A stretch of 64,000 bases of DNA from Irpex lacteus (GCA_001986395.2 MQVO02000007.1:992001-1056000); one strand, 5' to 3'. Shown: positions 12,120 through 24,837, counted from the first letter of the stretch. Numbers and translations are program-made. The notes: generated by a model not told the origin, from the sequence alone.

Positions 12120-13732
12120 TTATCCCACATCCATGGTCGCGTCCAATGGATCATTCCTGCCGTCATCAGCGGTCTCTGCGGGAGGGTCCATGCCTGCACC
12201 TTCCACCAGGTTCAAAATACCAGCTCGTCTGCCACTCCCTGTCCCACTTCTCATCTCCTTCACGGCTTTCTCAACTCTCTCGAGACCCGTCATCTCCCCG
12301 CCTTCCCCACCAACTTCCAAGCCCTGTTCAGCAGCCATCTCGTCAATCTTTTTCAGCCTCGTCAGCACAGCCTCATTTGCCCGCTTTATTGCTTCCTTCT
12401 CCTTCGACCGTTCCAATGCCCCGTCCTGACCTTCTCGCAAATCTAGCGTTTCGCTGGCACTCACTCCCAAATTATCTGGATCTACAGCGTTCAGATATTC
12501 TTGCTTTTGTATCTGGTAGATGGCCAGTGACGCCCTCGGGGGATGAGAAACCAAGGTATGTGTCGTCCGTTTCGGTGTGCTGTTTCCTGTAACCCCTGTG
12601 GTCGTCGCCGTTGAAGCTTCCCCCACTGCGGGGGCGTCCGGATAAGTATACGTGCTCCTTTCCAACCACCGATTCAGATTTGCAACGGCTTCTTTGTGCT
12701 TCTTCCCTCGGTCTGCCCTGCCTGGTCTACCTTTCTTCTTCGGACCTTGCCTCTGCAGTCCATCGAACATGTCCGCCTCAGGCACTTCGGTGTCGTCAAT
12801 TAACCACTCCCGGGGTAGTGCATACTGCGTCTTCAGACTCGAGTGCGGGTAGATGTGGAAAGCATCTTGTTGAAGGAGGGTGCTGAGAAGGTAAGTAACG
12901 TAGGGTGTCAAAGGGGAAAGCTGTGGACCAGTAAGCTGAGCGGGTAGACTCAACAAGCAGTCGTACGTGTCTGTCCCAATGATAAAGATATCAGTGGTGA
13001 TGTAATATTTGCCGCGAAGTGACGAACCGTATGGCAAAGCTATATGCTTAACAAGGTATATGGACGGACCAGGAACGGGGTTCGACGGGGTCCCACTTGC
13101 TGGCTGAGTAGTATAGAACGTATACATGCCGAACAAGGCAATGGCTTGAGCGAGGGGATTGACTTCTTCGCCAAAATATTCTAGAATACTTGTTTGATCC
13201 CGGGAGAGAAACAAAAATGATGTGCCTTACCTGCAAAGAGCCTCAGCACTACAGACACAAAGCTCTCTCTAGCACGTCCGTCCAAGACCTTCAGATGGAA
13301 CCAGCTCCAGCCTTGCGCGCTCCAGAGTTGTTTGAAAAGCATGAACGGTTGGATGTGCGAGCTTGCTGGGGACTGCTGGGGAGGTATACCAGAGCTCAAC
13401 GGTTCAGCATCTCTGGTAAAAGGGACAGTTGCAGGTGTCGGTTTATTGTTCTCCTCAACACCCTCTGTGTTTTCTTCTACGTGACTATTGGTAGTAGGAT
13501 CGACGCCGCCTTGTCCTGCTTCATGTTGTGCAGCGCCGCGGGTCGTCTCTCCCGCGCTGCCTGCACCCTGAGTAGGCCCATTAGTTAAAATTCCTAGATA
13601 TTGCTGAGCGTAAGCTTGAATGAGCCTTGCGATATCTTCTCGTAACGGCTCAACGAAGAGCGAAGAAGTGAAGTAGGACGGTTGTAGGGTGACGTCTCCT
13701 CGAGTGACCGAAGGTGCCGGGTCTGTTGACAT
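12120..13732 (-). CDS. SNAPC1 (SNAP43)-like snRNA-activating complex subunit
   Basis: Two exons, 13231-13732 and 12120-13180, joined by a 50-base phase-1 intron; 520 residues. The N-terminus (SLFVEPLREDIARLI) and the region FKQLWSAQGWSWFHLKV, followed by RARESFVSVVLRLFAEYF and AIALFGMYTFYTTQ, follow the pattern of the SNAP43 family, where a Phe-rich helical repeat ends in a leucine/tyrosine-rich helix. SNAPc binds the proximal sequence element of snRNA genes for Pol II and Pol III. A poorly conserved region of about 100 residues (60-150) and a basic stretch (KKKGRPGRADRGKK) come between and after. The C-terminal third is Glu/Lys-rich, with heptad-like pattern around ERSKEKEAIKRANEAVLTRL. Family assignment is by pattern only and could be wrong. 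Confidence 0.55.
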
Positions 13733-14270
13733 ATCCTATTATGCCAAGCGCCTTATGTTTCAAGACGTTCTTTATGGCTCTTGCAGCCGCGAGTTACAAG
13801 ACATGGTACTTAGTCGAAGTCAAGTACGTAGTTGAGAATATTGAGCTTTGTGGCACGGCATGAAGCGGCCCGGGGGCGATCGTCCAAACAGGGCAGGTCA
13901 ATTTGCCGCGGCCATCCACGTGGTTCGGCATGATCGAATTCATGAACGCTTCCGTACTTTGAGCTTGTACCACCACCGCTCTTCAGCGGCCTCACACCAC
14001 TTTCGCCCTCTTCGACATCGTCCTCGACGGCGTTCAGATATCATCTCTCACGACTCCCAGGCGATATTACTCGGCCTCGATCCATCTCACGACGCGACAC
14101 TGAGTCGGTCAACCGATACTACGGGACAGCAGATCACGAACACGCTTGCATCTCAAACGCGAAGCACGGTTCTCTATTCTATCACTGGATTCTCCGAGCG
14201 AACACTCCCTGCTTGTGGATACATTGTATAACCTCTGTAATTCTGTGCCACATTAATAGGACGCAGGAAC
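13733..14270. other. Divergent promoter, SNAPC1-like / Ima1
   Basis: About 540 bases between divergent starts. An open frame at 13848-14231 ends in the spacer and shows no domain. Nothing else seen. Confidence 0.5.
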
Positions 14271-16366
14271 ATGTCCAAACTCCTGCGGCGGCCAACATTG
14301 ACGTTAACGCGCGCCGTTACCTGCTTTTACTGCCAGACGGAACAACAGCCCCGCGACGCAAGGTCCTTTCGATGCTTGGCATGTTCATGTTGGAACCGCT
14401 ATGACAAGAAGGGGCAGATCATGTCGGACGACCCGGCTATGTACGATGAGTCTTTGAACACGAGATCGTTTGCGCGGCGAGGTGCGTTCTCTATCAGCGG
14501 CATTTATACTATTGTGCTTATGCTCTGTGGTTATAGCGTCCCAGCGTAAGGATAGGTTACCTTCTATGTACTCCCAACATAGACAGAGCCTGTTCTGTCA
14601 CGAATGCCAGACGAACCAAATGCTCATCTCAAATCTATTGTCCAACTACCTGCCTTCGCAAGACGTATGTCCTCCTCTATCTCATACTGCTTGTCGGTGC
14701 TATTCACTTTGCATGTGCTGATATCTCACTACAGGACCCAGACTACAACCGCCTCCTTGCTCAGCTCCCCGCATACCAATCCTCTCTCGAAACGCGCTAC
14801 CCACCAATATGTGCAAATTGCTTACCAGCAGTCGAAGAGGAGATCAAACGCCGGGACAATATGGCTCGCACATCTGCTCTTGGTGGTTTCTTGAAAGAGA
14901 GCAGAGGGAAAGAGAGGCAAAGACAAGTGGCCGTAACCCGGAATCAGAAGGAGGCTTTGGAGAGGCAGTTGGTTATGTGGAAGGTTCGGGGCGTGCTATG
15001 GAGCGTTACATTGGTTGTCTTCTTGATTGTATATGGGATTGGTGGGTGCACTACGCTGTATATTGCGACTTTAGCTTACGCAGTTGTCCTCGTAGTCACC
15101 GTTGGTCATTCATTACCACGAATGCCTTCATTCTTGAGGATGATCTCACCAATTATAGTATTGGTGTCTATATCTTGGACTGCTTGGGACCCGACATATG
15201 CCTCGTTAAAGCGGTCGCAATTGCAGGGACGTGCAGTCCGCCAGCGAGGGAAAAAGGAATATAATGTATGTATACTGCGATTGCATACCTGCTAACGGAA
15301 CGGTTGCTAACTTGATTTCTAGACCCTACAGTTCCTTGCTTGGGTGTCGAGAATAATTACAGTACTCCTTATATCTGTCTCATCGCATAAACCGTCCTGG
15401 GACCTTCTACACTTCCACTCGCATAGCCCGACAGATCCGGACACCCCATCACCTTACTCCTCGCGAGCACAGTGGTACTTCCGCATCCTCCTCGCCCTCG
15501 AACTCATCGTAAGTTCTCATTATCTTCCATAAGCCATATACTCAAACGCCTCCCAACAGATCCTCACACGCTCTCTATTCATCCTCCGAATAGACCGTCC
15601 ACCCCCAGTCCGCCTCATGCAACAGTTCTCTCACCGCCCAACACTCTCCTCAGCCTCCTCATCCAGACAATCCACACCAGTCATCGAGAACCCACCAGAC
15701 ATGTTCTCTGCGCTCACGCTCTCCAACAAACCCATCCTTCCCGGTCAACACCAACACTATCAACGACATCAACGGCATCAGACACACCCGAGTGGACGGT
15801 CAGATACGCCTCCTCGACCCGTGTTCGGGATGACTTCGTTTTCGAGCGCGGGGCTCGCTGAGGGGAATGGAGGTGCGGGTTCGATGGTGACGATGGATGC
15901 GAACGGGAGCGCTATCAACATGAATGAAGATGACGATGATCATGATGATTTCAACAACGGTGATTGGGATGGAGGTGAGGATGGGGATGGGAATGAGGAG
16001 AGAGACCACGACCCGAACGCGATGGACTGGTCCCCCATCGCCCCCACCAACACCAGACGTTCAATAGTCAAGATGGCCAACGGTGGGCAAGTCCAACAAT
16101 ACCACTATCCCGGACGGCAACAACGGACAGGGAAGACGAACGGGAACGGGAATGGGAATCGGAGGTGGGACGACGGGAGCTGGTTGAGGCCGCAGAGGTT
16201 CTTCGTGCCTGAGGAGCCGACGGGGCTGGAGGGGCTGTTTGAGCAGACTATATCGTTGAGTGATGATGATCGGTTACGGGTGGGAGGTGGTGGTGGGAAG
16301 GGAGTGGGTGAGGGGAAGGGGGAGTGGCTTGGGTGGGCGAAGAGGCGGTGGAGGAGTGAGCAATAG
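14271..16366 (+). CDS. Ima1-type inner nuclear membrane protein (Ima1 N-terminal zinc domain)
   Basis: Five exons: 14271-14481, 14537-14664, 14735-15265, 15323-15508 and 15560-16366, giving 620 residues. The N-terminus has paired zinc motifs: CFYC (18-21), CLAC (35-38), then CHECQTNQ and YPPICANCLPAVEEEI, the signature of the Ima1/TMEM201 (SAMP1) family. The stretch DNMARTSALGGFLKE follows, as in relatives. Several hydrophobic segments come next (VLWSVTLVVFLIVYGI, YIATLAYAVVLVVTV, IISPIIVL-like, and one before RSLFILRID). The nucleoplasmic tail is disordered, with an acidic Asp/Asn run and Gly-rich stretches. Fission-yeast Ima1 links nuclear-envelope LINC complexes with centromeric heterochromatin. 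The start is the first ATG, 17 residues before the first zinc pair. Confidence 0.82.
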
Positions 16367-16392
16367 TGTAGCGGTTCTGTGCGGTATTTTGT

Positions 16393-16415
16393 GTTGTTGT
16401 TGTTGTTGTTGTTGG
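16393..16415. repeat. (TTG)n microsatellite
   Basis: About seven GTT/TTG units just after the Ima1 stop, probably in its 3' UTR. Confidence 0.7.
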
Positions 16416-16582
16416 TTGTAACGTTACCCTCTGAAGAGTGGTTTGGGTTGAAATCTCAGACGAACGAAAGAGTTTCTACTCTCTGGGATTGTCGGGTGCA
16501 CGTGAGATCGTTCATCGTATCAAGCATATGTCTATGGGTATATACATGATGAAGCAGCTAGCCTAAACTCCTTCGAATCCAA

Positions 16583-18163
16583 TCAATGTCGAGTCTATCA
16601 AGAGGTCAATTAGGTACGTTCTCCACAGTCGATAGTCAAACTCTACTGACCTTCTCAGCTTTAAAAGCCCTCATAAGCCCCTCATACACATAAAACGCAC
16701 TCGCATTCACAGGGAACGCGCGCAATATCGTCGGAGACAACCCAGCGAAGAACCCGCGGTACCCGTACGTGGTGCGGATCCGGCGGAACGTGCCTAGGAA
16801 GGTTGGTCTGGGGGCGTTGTGCGGTGTTGCCATCATGTTACTGTTTGGCAGAACGGTGGATGAGTGAATGAGATTTTGGTGTGGTGAGAGGCTGGGTGAG
16901 AGGTTACTTTTTGATGTTGTCTGCTGGGATGGCCATCATCCAGTATGCGAACGAGCCGAGTCCTCCTGAGAGGAAGTTTGCGGTACCTGTGCTCATCTAC
17001 CCAACAAACAATGAGTGAGCTAGAAAAGTGCTTTTGCGATAGTACATACCTCGAACTTTGTCCCCTTCAAACTCGAGAAGCCTCTCATAAGAGCCTGTAA
17101 GTTTCATACATCAGACATAGGACGTTAGCGAAAGACAGCGTAGAAGTTCACTATACCACAGACCTCAAAGGACATGAACATCCACATAAAGTTGGCACGG
17201 AAAGCCAGACTACCAGTGAACCCCGTCCATAGTCCCAGGACACCCTGAGAGTGCACAATCTGGCGAGCGCAGTCTATAGGACTTTTGTAGACTCTGTCTT
17301 TCACAGATCGCTGTAGTTGCATCTGCAGCTTGACTGTCAGTGTATGTGGGCAATATCAGCATCTTCGTTCATCTTTGACTACAGTTGAAAGCGCACTTTT
17401 CAGGTGTTCTATGGGTGTTGCAAGAAACGCACTGGAAACCCGAACTTTAGAGCTAACTCGGGGGGACTCATATACCAATAATATTTACCTCGTCAGACCA
17501 GCACCAAGGCCAGCAATCCCATGGCCCACCAACGTCAGACGTTGCGCATCAGACCCTGGCACAGGTTCGGTAAACTTCCGTCGTATGAGGAATAGTCTGT
17601 AGTTGTGTACGGCGCCCATGAGGACGGAGTCGATAGCGGCCCACCCTACTGCTGGTGGTGTAGCTCCCTTGTAGAGAGCTAGTATAGACTACAGTTCAGA
17701 GGAGTGTTAACCGGGTGTCTCTTCAGAGGTAGTATTTCGACAACACACTTCATTACGAACGGTCTGGATGAGACAGTCTATGGCCCCCTTGTAGGTACCT
17801 GGAGGCGAGCACTGTAAACGGGTCTTGATCGTATCGAAACTGGAGCAAAACGTCTCTCAGCATGTTTTGGTACCTGGGACATATTAGACAGTGAGCAACG
17901 GTATTTATGACTGGATTGCACTTACAAGAAGCAGCGAAGACTCTCGTCACGTACCCATGACCGACGGCGACCTGAAAGTATTCTGTAAGTACCACAACTA
18001 CATATAACAGTGGCAGTGGGTTAAATCACTTTTGTTAGACCTGAATCAAGTCACAACCCGTCAGTCTCTCTCAGAACCTGAATCGTGTTGTTGGCTCACC
18101 ACTACCGACACCAGCTATGGCGCCGACGAAACGAACATGGCCGCTGTCTTTCGGATCTGCCAT
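16583..18163 (-). CDS. Mitochondrial carrier family (SLC25) protein
   Basis: Eleven exons: 18100-18163, 18030-18040, 17955-17971, 17749-17839, 17489-17688, 17397-17431, 17164-17333, 17050-17094, 16908-16996, 16651-16840 and 16583-16594. The sum is 307 residues, the usual carrier length. Three repeats are visible with signatures HGFDTIKTRLQ, ATPIEHLKIKLQMQ and IPADNIKNNMM, each followed by the GxxGLYKG-type segment (ALYKGATPPAVGW, LWTGFTGSLAFRAN, FFAGLSPTILRAFPVNA). The end of the third repeat, PVNASAFYVYEGLMR, resembles the carnitine/amino-acid carrier branch, but the substrate cannot be set. The first repeat has Gly where Pro is usual. The last 12-base exon (TRH-stop) is uncertain; reading through its intron gives VSRV-stop at 16636. 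Two internal exons are only 11 and 17 bases. Confidence 0.82.
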
Positions 18164-18419
18164 ACCCGCGACGCCGACAACTAAGAGACCTTCTTCGTCT
18201 GAAGTTGTGCGATACCTCGACGAAGGTAGTACTATAGTACTAGTAGACAGCAAGAGCGGTGGAACACAATCTGACGTCGATGTCGAGCCGGGCCGGCTTA
18301 CGCTGATCATTACGCGGGGAGATGATGATCGAATGTTGCCGGTCGACCACGTATTTCATCTCACCCACAGGCCTGCAGGGCCCCTGCTGCAATTGGCTCT
18401 CACCCCAACCACCTGCACT

Positions 18420-19404
18420 ATGCCAGACGACCAGCAGCACAGCGAGCAACGACCACAAACGCCTTCCGACGAACGGCAATGTCGTATATGTCTCGACGGC
18501 GAGGACCCAGAGCTTGGCCGTCTCATCCGACCGTGTCTCTGCAAAGGGTCCGTTAGCGTAAGTGCACTTGCTTATAGTCCTTGCTGACAGTCACTGAAGG
18601 CTGTTTGTAGTATGTACATGTAAAGTGCCTTCACAGATGGAGAACAACCTCTCCATCACGGAGTGCGTTCTTCAAATGCCCCCAGTGTGGCTACCAATAC
18701 CGCTTTGCCCGAACCCAGGCTCTAGGCATGGCCACCAACCCCAGTGCGTGCACATTAATCCCCTCTCATCCATTTCACGTCTACTCACAACACAAAATAG
18801 TCGTAGTCGGCTCCATATCAGGCGTAGCCTTCACCATCCTCCTCTTCCTCTCCTCCTTCATAACCACCTACCTCATCTCCGGTCCCTCCACTCCCTCCTC
18901 CTCCTGGTTCTTCGTATCCCCCTGGGACACCTTCCGCGAAGTCATCCGCTCCGCCGTATGCGGCCTCACAGACATCGGCTGTGACGACGACTTCAACCCT
19001 CTCTCCTTCACCTCGAGCTCGAATCGTCGTGGGCCACCGAGGTTCCGAGATCCAGAGAAGCCGCCTTCGCTCTTGTACCGCTTCTTCCGTCGTTTGTTGC
19101 TTGGTATACCGACTGTAGGAGCGGGCTCGTTGTTTAGTGTACTGTGGAACTTGCCGTTCCCTATTACCCACTGGTTGAGGGTGCGACTGAGGCGGTCCAG
19201 TCGGAGTGCATCTGACTTTACCACTCTGATATTCGTGGGGCTTGTGATCATCGGCGCACTGAAGTAAGTCCATATAGTCTCGCTGTCATCGCGGTGTATA
19301 CTGATGTGGCATATAGAGCATTGCTGACAGTGTATCAACTGACTGAACGTACCGTCAAGCGTGTTCTACTGCGCGCGGAGGACGCCATCCTCGAGGTATC
19401 ATAG
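18420..19404 (+). CDS. RINGv (MARCH-like) membrane E3 ubiquitin ligase
   Basis: Four exons: 18420-18557, 18611-18743, 18801-19263 and 19317-19404, giving 273 residues. The C4HC3 RINGv finger is at about 20-80: CRICLD, CLCKG, YVHVKCLHRW, then FKCPQCGYQYRF. Two or three hydrophobic segments follow (VVVGSISGVAFTILLFLSSF, FTTLIFVGLVIIGALKALL), with a basic, proline-rich loop between. RINGv ligases of this type sit in ER or endomembranes and ubiquitinate membrane proteins. The chosen ATG is 19 residues before the first Cys; the same frame stays open back to 18117, where it would overlap the first exon of the carrier on the other strand, so the longer start is less likely. Intron 18744-18800 is a multiple of three without a stop. 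Confidence 0.8.
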
Positions 19405-19659
19405 CCTTATTATTTTCTGCTTTACTTCCCTTCTTGCTTTTGTTACTCGGGGACTTTGCGCTTTCTCATTATTTATTTATCACTCGCCTTGTATCATACA
19501 CACCGTCACATCAACACAACTCACACCTGGAATCATTTCGGACACAGTTCCGTACACGCACAAGCAACATTAAGCTTACCTACACACGCCAAAAAAGCAC
19601 TATATACGACAAAGCTATTCTACTCACGCAGATCTCGTATAGCAAGCAAGCAACTAGTA

Positions 19660-22600
19660 CTACCAATCCCGTCTCAACTGCCGCTTCACAGACTCGTACG
19701 CCGCTTTTGTTTCCGTCCTGCCGACCTCGAGCTCCGCCAGATACTGATCCACCGCCTGGTCGATACGGTACACCGGGAACTCGCTGCGAGACGCAGCAGA
19801 CTGCGGTCGCTTGACGTCGTCCAGCCAGTCTGAGAGGAGAACTGCGATGTCGGATGAGACTGTTTGCACGTTGGCTTGTTCGTTGAAGGGTGGTATCTGT
19901 TTTGCGTGATGGTTTATCGTAAGCAACGAGATGTGGTGTGGTGGGAAGGATGGGATGACTCACTTGAGATTCGTACATCTCGTGGAAGACGTCCCATATC
20001 TCGACGTACGGCACACCGCACTGAACTAATATCCGCGGGGCCCACCCGTACGGTAACACACCCTTGTGCGCCAGACCGAACCGGACCAGAAGAGACGCGA
20101 TATGCCCTGTGAATTCGAGATTCAGAAAATCGGTACACATACAAATTCATAGAAGATGGAATGAGGGTAAAAGGCCGAGATGGCCGGTTGCCGAGGACGA
20201 CGAGAGACGAATGAATGAATAAAACGTTACTCACGGACTGGGAACGCGCTTTCTGATGGGTAGAATCGCTGACCGAGCGGGATCACCTTGGACACCAGTC
20301 TATCGGCACCAACCTTCGGCTCGAGACCATCCAACGCTAAAAACGAAAGAAGCTCGTCAACAATCTGAACATCTTTCTGTAGAACGCGTCAGGAACTCAC
20401 CATCCTCGAATATCTTGTTCCATATAGGCCGAATCATAGCCTCGTCGCGATGCCCCGAGACGTGGAAAATGAGAAGCTTCATCTCAGGCAGATCAAAGGG
20501 TTCCGCGAACGCTTGATACAACTGCGCACCGAACTGTTCAGAAAATTCTGTTCTGATTTCACGGAGATACCGCACGTACCTCAGTGATGTTAAACAAAGC
20601 CTTCGAAAGCAGCCGGACTTTCTCGCCGTCTTCTCCTGGATCGCTGGCGTGTGGCAGCAGCGTATGGTAGAGCTCGAGCTGTACCTGCGCCACTTCTAGC
20701 TTCTCTTCCAAGTCGGTGAGGAAGGCGATGGCCGTCTCGTGTCTCCCGCCAGCAGACACTGGATGTGACTTTGCATTGCCGACGGCAAGCGTAAGGTATT
20801 CCAATCGAGACTCGAGAGGTAGGTCGAAGCTGATTCAAGAATCAGCACGCGGGAATAGATCGGACGGCTGATTGATGTACTCACATAGTAGACTCTGCTA
20901 GAGCAGCAAGGACCTCAGCCGCACGCAATGGTTGACCATCCTTGACATAGAACTGCCACAACAGCTGGTACTTCTGCACCGTACCAGGTTCTCTGCGCAG
21001 ATGAGCCTCCAAGTACGCAGGACGCATATCCAACAGCTCGTCCGCGAGTCCTCTGCTGATCAACCAATCATACAACGTCGAATGGAACATCTCGTCCTCA
21101 GTCTGGAAAGCCAGCTCGTACGCGTGCGTGCGGACTGCCACGGGGTCGTCAAAGGCGACACCGTTTGTCTGAGCAGCTTCATTTGCGCGCTGGTCAAATA
21201 CTTCTAATGAACTGAGTGCTAGGTCGTAACACTCTGTTCGCTTGTCCCAGAAGGCTGACCGCGGGTCATTGGCAGGCAGCCCTGCAGACCAGTATTCGTG
21301 CCCTTGGCCGTCTGCGTCGTAGACCTGCGCACAGAAGAGAGGAAGCTCAATGGCACCTGTAGTTGTCATGAGTATGGCGATTTAGTTGTGTCTTCATTAC
21401 ACACCTTTGGCGTAGTTCAGATGCTGGTAGTCGCCACAGATTTCCTTCAGCTTCTCGAACTCCAGAATTCGGGCCCCCTTACTGAACAATCTGGAAAAGA
21501 TAACCATTGAGTAAAGTCATGTGGACACGACTGTGCACATAACTACCTTAGCGACTCTCCTAGCCATCGTTGTCGTTCAGCGAGGTTTGTGGTCTCATTC
21601 GCCTTCCGTACGTTTTCTCTGGCCTATACACCAAACTTAGACATGGCACAAATCAGACCTGAAGTTACGATCGCACCTTGTAAAGCAAAACATCATCCGT
21701 GCTGCAGAATGAGCCACATCGTTGTTGAAGAACCTCGCTAATGGTATCGACCTGGCAAATATTAGTTTTTACATTGCGAAACGAGACAACTTTGTAGAAC
21801 TCACACTAATCTGTTGCCCGATCTGTTGGTTGATGATGACATTCACCAACGCACGAGAAGCAGATACACCGTCTTGCGTCGTAATCAACTGCTCGAATGT
21901 GAGAGACGTTATCATCTTCTGCACAGCAGGATCGCATCTTCAACTATCTTAGCATAAGATTATCCAAGATTTAGTATGATGCTCACTCATGTATCAGATC
22001 TCCTAACCGGTGATCTGTCAAGAGCAACACAAAGGAGATTGCCTCGATTGTCCGACTGAGAAGTGAGAGGAGTTGAGCGACTGAGCCTTGTTCGGCCTAT
22101 GGATGAACGCTGAGCGAACGATAGGAAGGATAAAGCATGGGAGTAAATACCTTCCAAGCTTCTTGTTCGCTGACAGCTGCAGAGCGGGCACCCGTATGAT
22201 CGCCAGGAGTCGAGTGGAATAAGTGTGGACTCTTGTCAAGCAAATCCTTCAGTGCAAACAGATTCTTCTGTACAGTCACCAGCACTTCATCTGTCACGTT
22301 CAGTTCCTGTAGCCCTCCGGCACTGGAACAGTTTCCAATCAGCATCGTATTAGGGCAGATGAACAGAGTTTTTTGCATACCCAGGCTTTGTCAGCTTTGC
22401 TTTCCAGAAAGGTCGAACCAGGCGCGCAAAGTAGAGAGCAAAGCCCTCTCTTCGACCACTGAATGTCGCGCTTCCGGACGAAGCAGCGTCACCTATCACT
22501 ACGTCAGTGTACTATGCCTGTCGCAAGGTTGCATCTACGCTTACCAGTTCCATAGGTGGTTCGTTCCGCCCATATAGGACGCTCACCAAAGTCATAAAAC

Positions 22601-24837
22601 GCTTGCTTAGCTACAGCAGCAAGATCGGCGCTGACAGTGCTCAGCGTGCCTACGGACTGTTCACCTATGTCAAGGAAAGTGTTGCCACTGGCAATCGCTA
22701 GAAGCATGGCGCAAGTCTGGTCACGACCAAAGCTATACGAGAGGTTAATAAAGCATCCAAAACGACCAGGAGGGTATTGTTCACCTATCTCTGAACTGAA
22801 TTAATGGTTCAGCGTTGCTCTCCACCTGGAATTCCTCAATGACGGCTTTCAGATAGTCCAAGGCCCGTCTCTTCGCGAGGAATGTCAACCCAACATTGGT
22901 CAGAATCATGAATTGCCGAGAAGGTTCGGAGAACTGGGACGCCAGCTCGTTTGTGATGGCATAACTCGGAGAATCGGGAGGGCTGTTGGCAGCTGCCGCC
23001 AAAGGAGGCCGCGGTACAGCTGCCATTCCCCATGTCCTTCCAGGAATCGAAAGCATAGTGGCGTATTCTGTCAAAGGTGGCCGGCTGGGACCACTGGGAG
23101 CATTGTAGGACTGTGTATACGGCGCTGCTGGCGCTGGTGGGGGAGGAGCCGCGGTGACCTGGCCAAGAGTACCAATTTGTGTCAAGTCGGGAGACAAACA
23201 CAGAATATGGTCTGTGCCGTCGACGTCGCCAGCTTGAGCTGCAACCAGCAGCCCAGCATCATAACAGGAAGCCTCCAGCGCCTTGATGGTGAAGGTTTGA
23301 GGAACTGGTTCAGGTCGAGGCGGAGGAGCTCCATAAGCCGGGGCGACGTTCGAATACGGACTACTTTGCTCGTCGGGGTGGCGGAGGTTGCTGGGGGGGA
23401 TACGAACATGGATAAGTTGCAGTGGTCGCTGAGAACCACCTGAGCTAGAACCTCCTGCAAAGCCATAGTTGTAGCCATAGCCACCGGTGGCAGGTGCGAA
23501 ATACAGCCTTAGACCATTCACAGTGATAGCCACCAAGTGAGGACCATTTTGTGAACGACTTGGTTCAATGACGTGGAGTGAGAGTAGGTTCCAGGTCTGC
23601 GGTGTGAGGGCTGGGCAACCTGGTGCCTTGTCCTGGGCAGCTTTGTATAGGTTGGACAGCGTTTGGATGTGCTGTACGGTTTTATCTCCCGCTGGCTTAT
23701 AGACTGATATCGTGTTGTTACTCGACAGCGAGTAAAAGCAATTTCTGGGGATGTCGGACACCAGAGAAAGAATTCGGTCTGGAGAATATGAGCACGGGTC
23801 AAGTCAGCAAGATAGAAGCCGTACCGCTGGTTTTACTAGAATTCAGTATCGGTAAGAAGCTCTGCACTCCCCCGATCGAGTGATTGATGAGCTGAACCCG
23901 CTTCTCAAACCACCCCTCCTTCTCCTGATAATGTAGCTCGTACAAGTTGCCGTCTTGCGCGCCCACCATGAAAATGCGACCATCAGAGGTGCCTATGACA
24001 GAAGTCATCTCGACCTCGGTTGGTATGGACATGTCAGTGGCGTAAAGCTTGATCTCTTGTCGTATTCGGTGGTTGGGTCCGACAATGGGATTTGAGGATA
24101 CACCAAGAAGAAGCACTGAGATGGGGGTGCATATGACTAGTAGCGAGGTGATTTCGTCAATGAAAACGCCAGCTTTAGGCTTCACTAGGGCGACAGACGT
24201 GATGACGTCGGGTTGCTCAGTAAAGGAGCTTAACTCCTCTCTGAAAGATAATGTTAGGAAGGTTAAGAAATATCTTTTGAGCACTGACCCCTCCGTGTAG
24301 TCCCACAGAAACAAGTTGTGGTCGATACTAATCCACACTCTTTCGAGCTCCGGCATCAAACCCATATGAGTTGTAACACTCGCAGCTATATACCAAACGC
24401 GTAAGAGGGTATATAGCAGTAAGACATGCCACGTACTGTTGTAATGTTGGAACAAACTCTCAGGGATCCCAACCAACCGTCTTTTCTGAAAAGGCACTCG
24501 GTAATCATCTGGGAACACGCTATATGACGCAGAATTGGGTAGTCCGGCTAGATTCACCGTTAGTACAGAGATTGTTGAATTAATTGAGAGGCATACGGAT
24601 TGACAACATGTCCCCGAGTTCTGGTACGGCCTGTGCATCCTTTACTAGCTGGTCTTCCAAGACGCGACTTGCACCCTGCAATGCCGCGAGATCCAGAGAC
24701 GGGGCAGGCTTGGGCACTGCTTGTGACTGTCCCAGCCTCGCAGACGTCGACCTAACCAAACCATTCGAAGATTGAGCAAAGGGAGAAGGAGCGAGCGACA
24801 TTGCAGTGGCCGCGTTGTGGCGGGTCGTGAACAACAA
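19660..24837 (-). CDS. Nucleoporin Nup155/Nup170 (inner-ring scaffold)
   Basis: Nineteen exons: 24597-24837, 24437-24547, 24289-24385, 23825-24240, 22785-23778, 22545-22732, 22381-22492, 22151-22322, 21987-22096, 21805-21937, 21677-21751, 21547-21623, 21405-21490, 20885-21356, 20580-20829, 20401-20533, 20235-20336, 19964-20106 and 19660-19896; 1382 residues, the family length. The N-terminal beta-propeller has the conserved YSVFPDDYRVPFQKRRLVG, GLMPELERVWISID, LFLWDYTEG and DGRIFMVGAQDGNLYEL. The C-terminal alpha-solenoid has FRDSFGRDQTCAMLLAIA and LYDWLISRGLADELL. It anchors the inner ring of the nuclear pore to membrane and other nucleoporins. The first ATG is at 24837; an equally good one is at 24801 (MSLAPSPF). 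A proline/glycine-rich insertion lies inside the propeller (about 410-510). The start is divergent from the neighbouring RNase III gene, with only 184 bases between. Confidence 0.93.

Noticed and set aside
11814..12592. Overlapping Ser/Pro-rich plus-strand frames
   Set aside because: Antisense to the C-terminal exon of the SNAPC1-like gene or in its 3' flank; composition reflects the complementary strand.
13848..14231. 127-codon plus-strand frame before Ima1
   Set aside because: No domain, ends before the Ima1 start, and the Ima1 zinc domain needs no upstream exon.
18117..18419. N-terminal extension of the RINGv protein
   Set aside because: The frame is open, but it would overlap carrier exon 1 on the other strand and shows no conserved feature.
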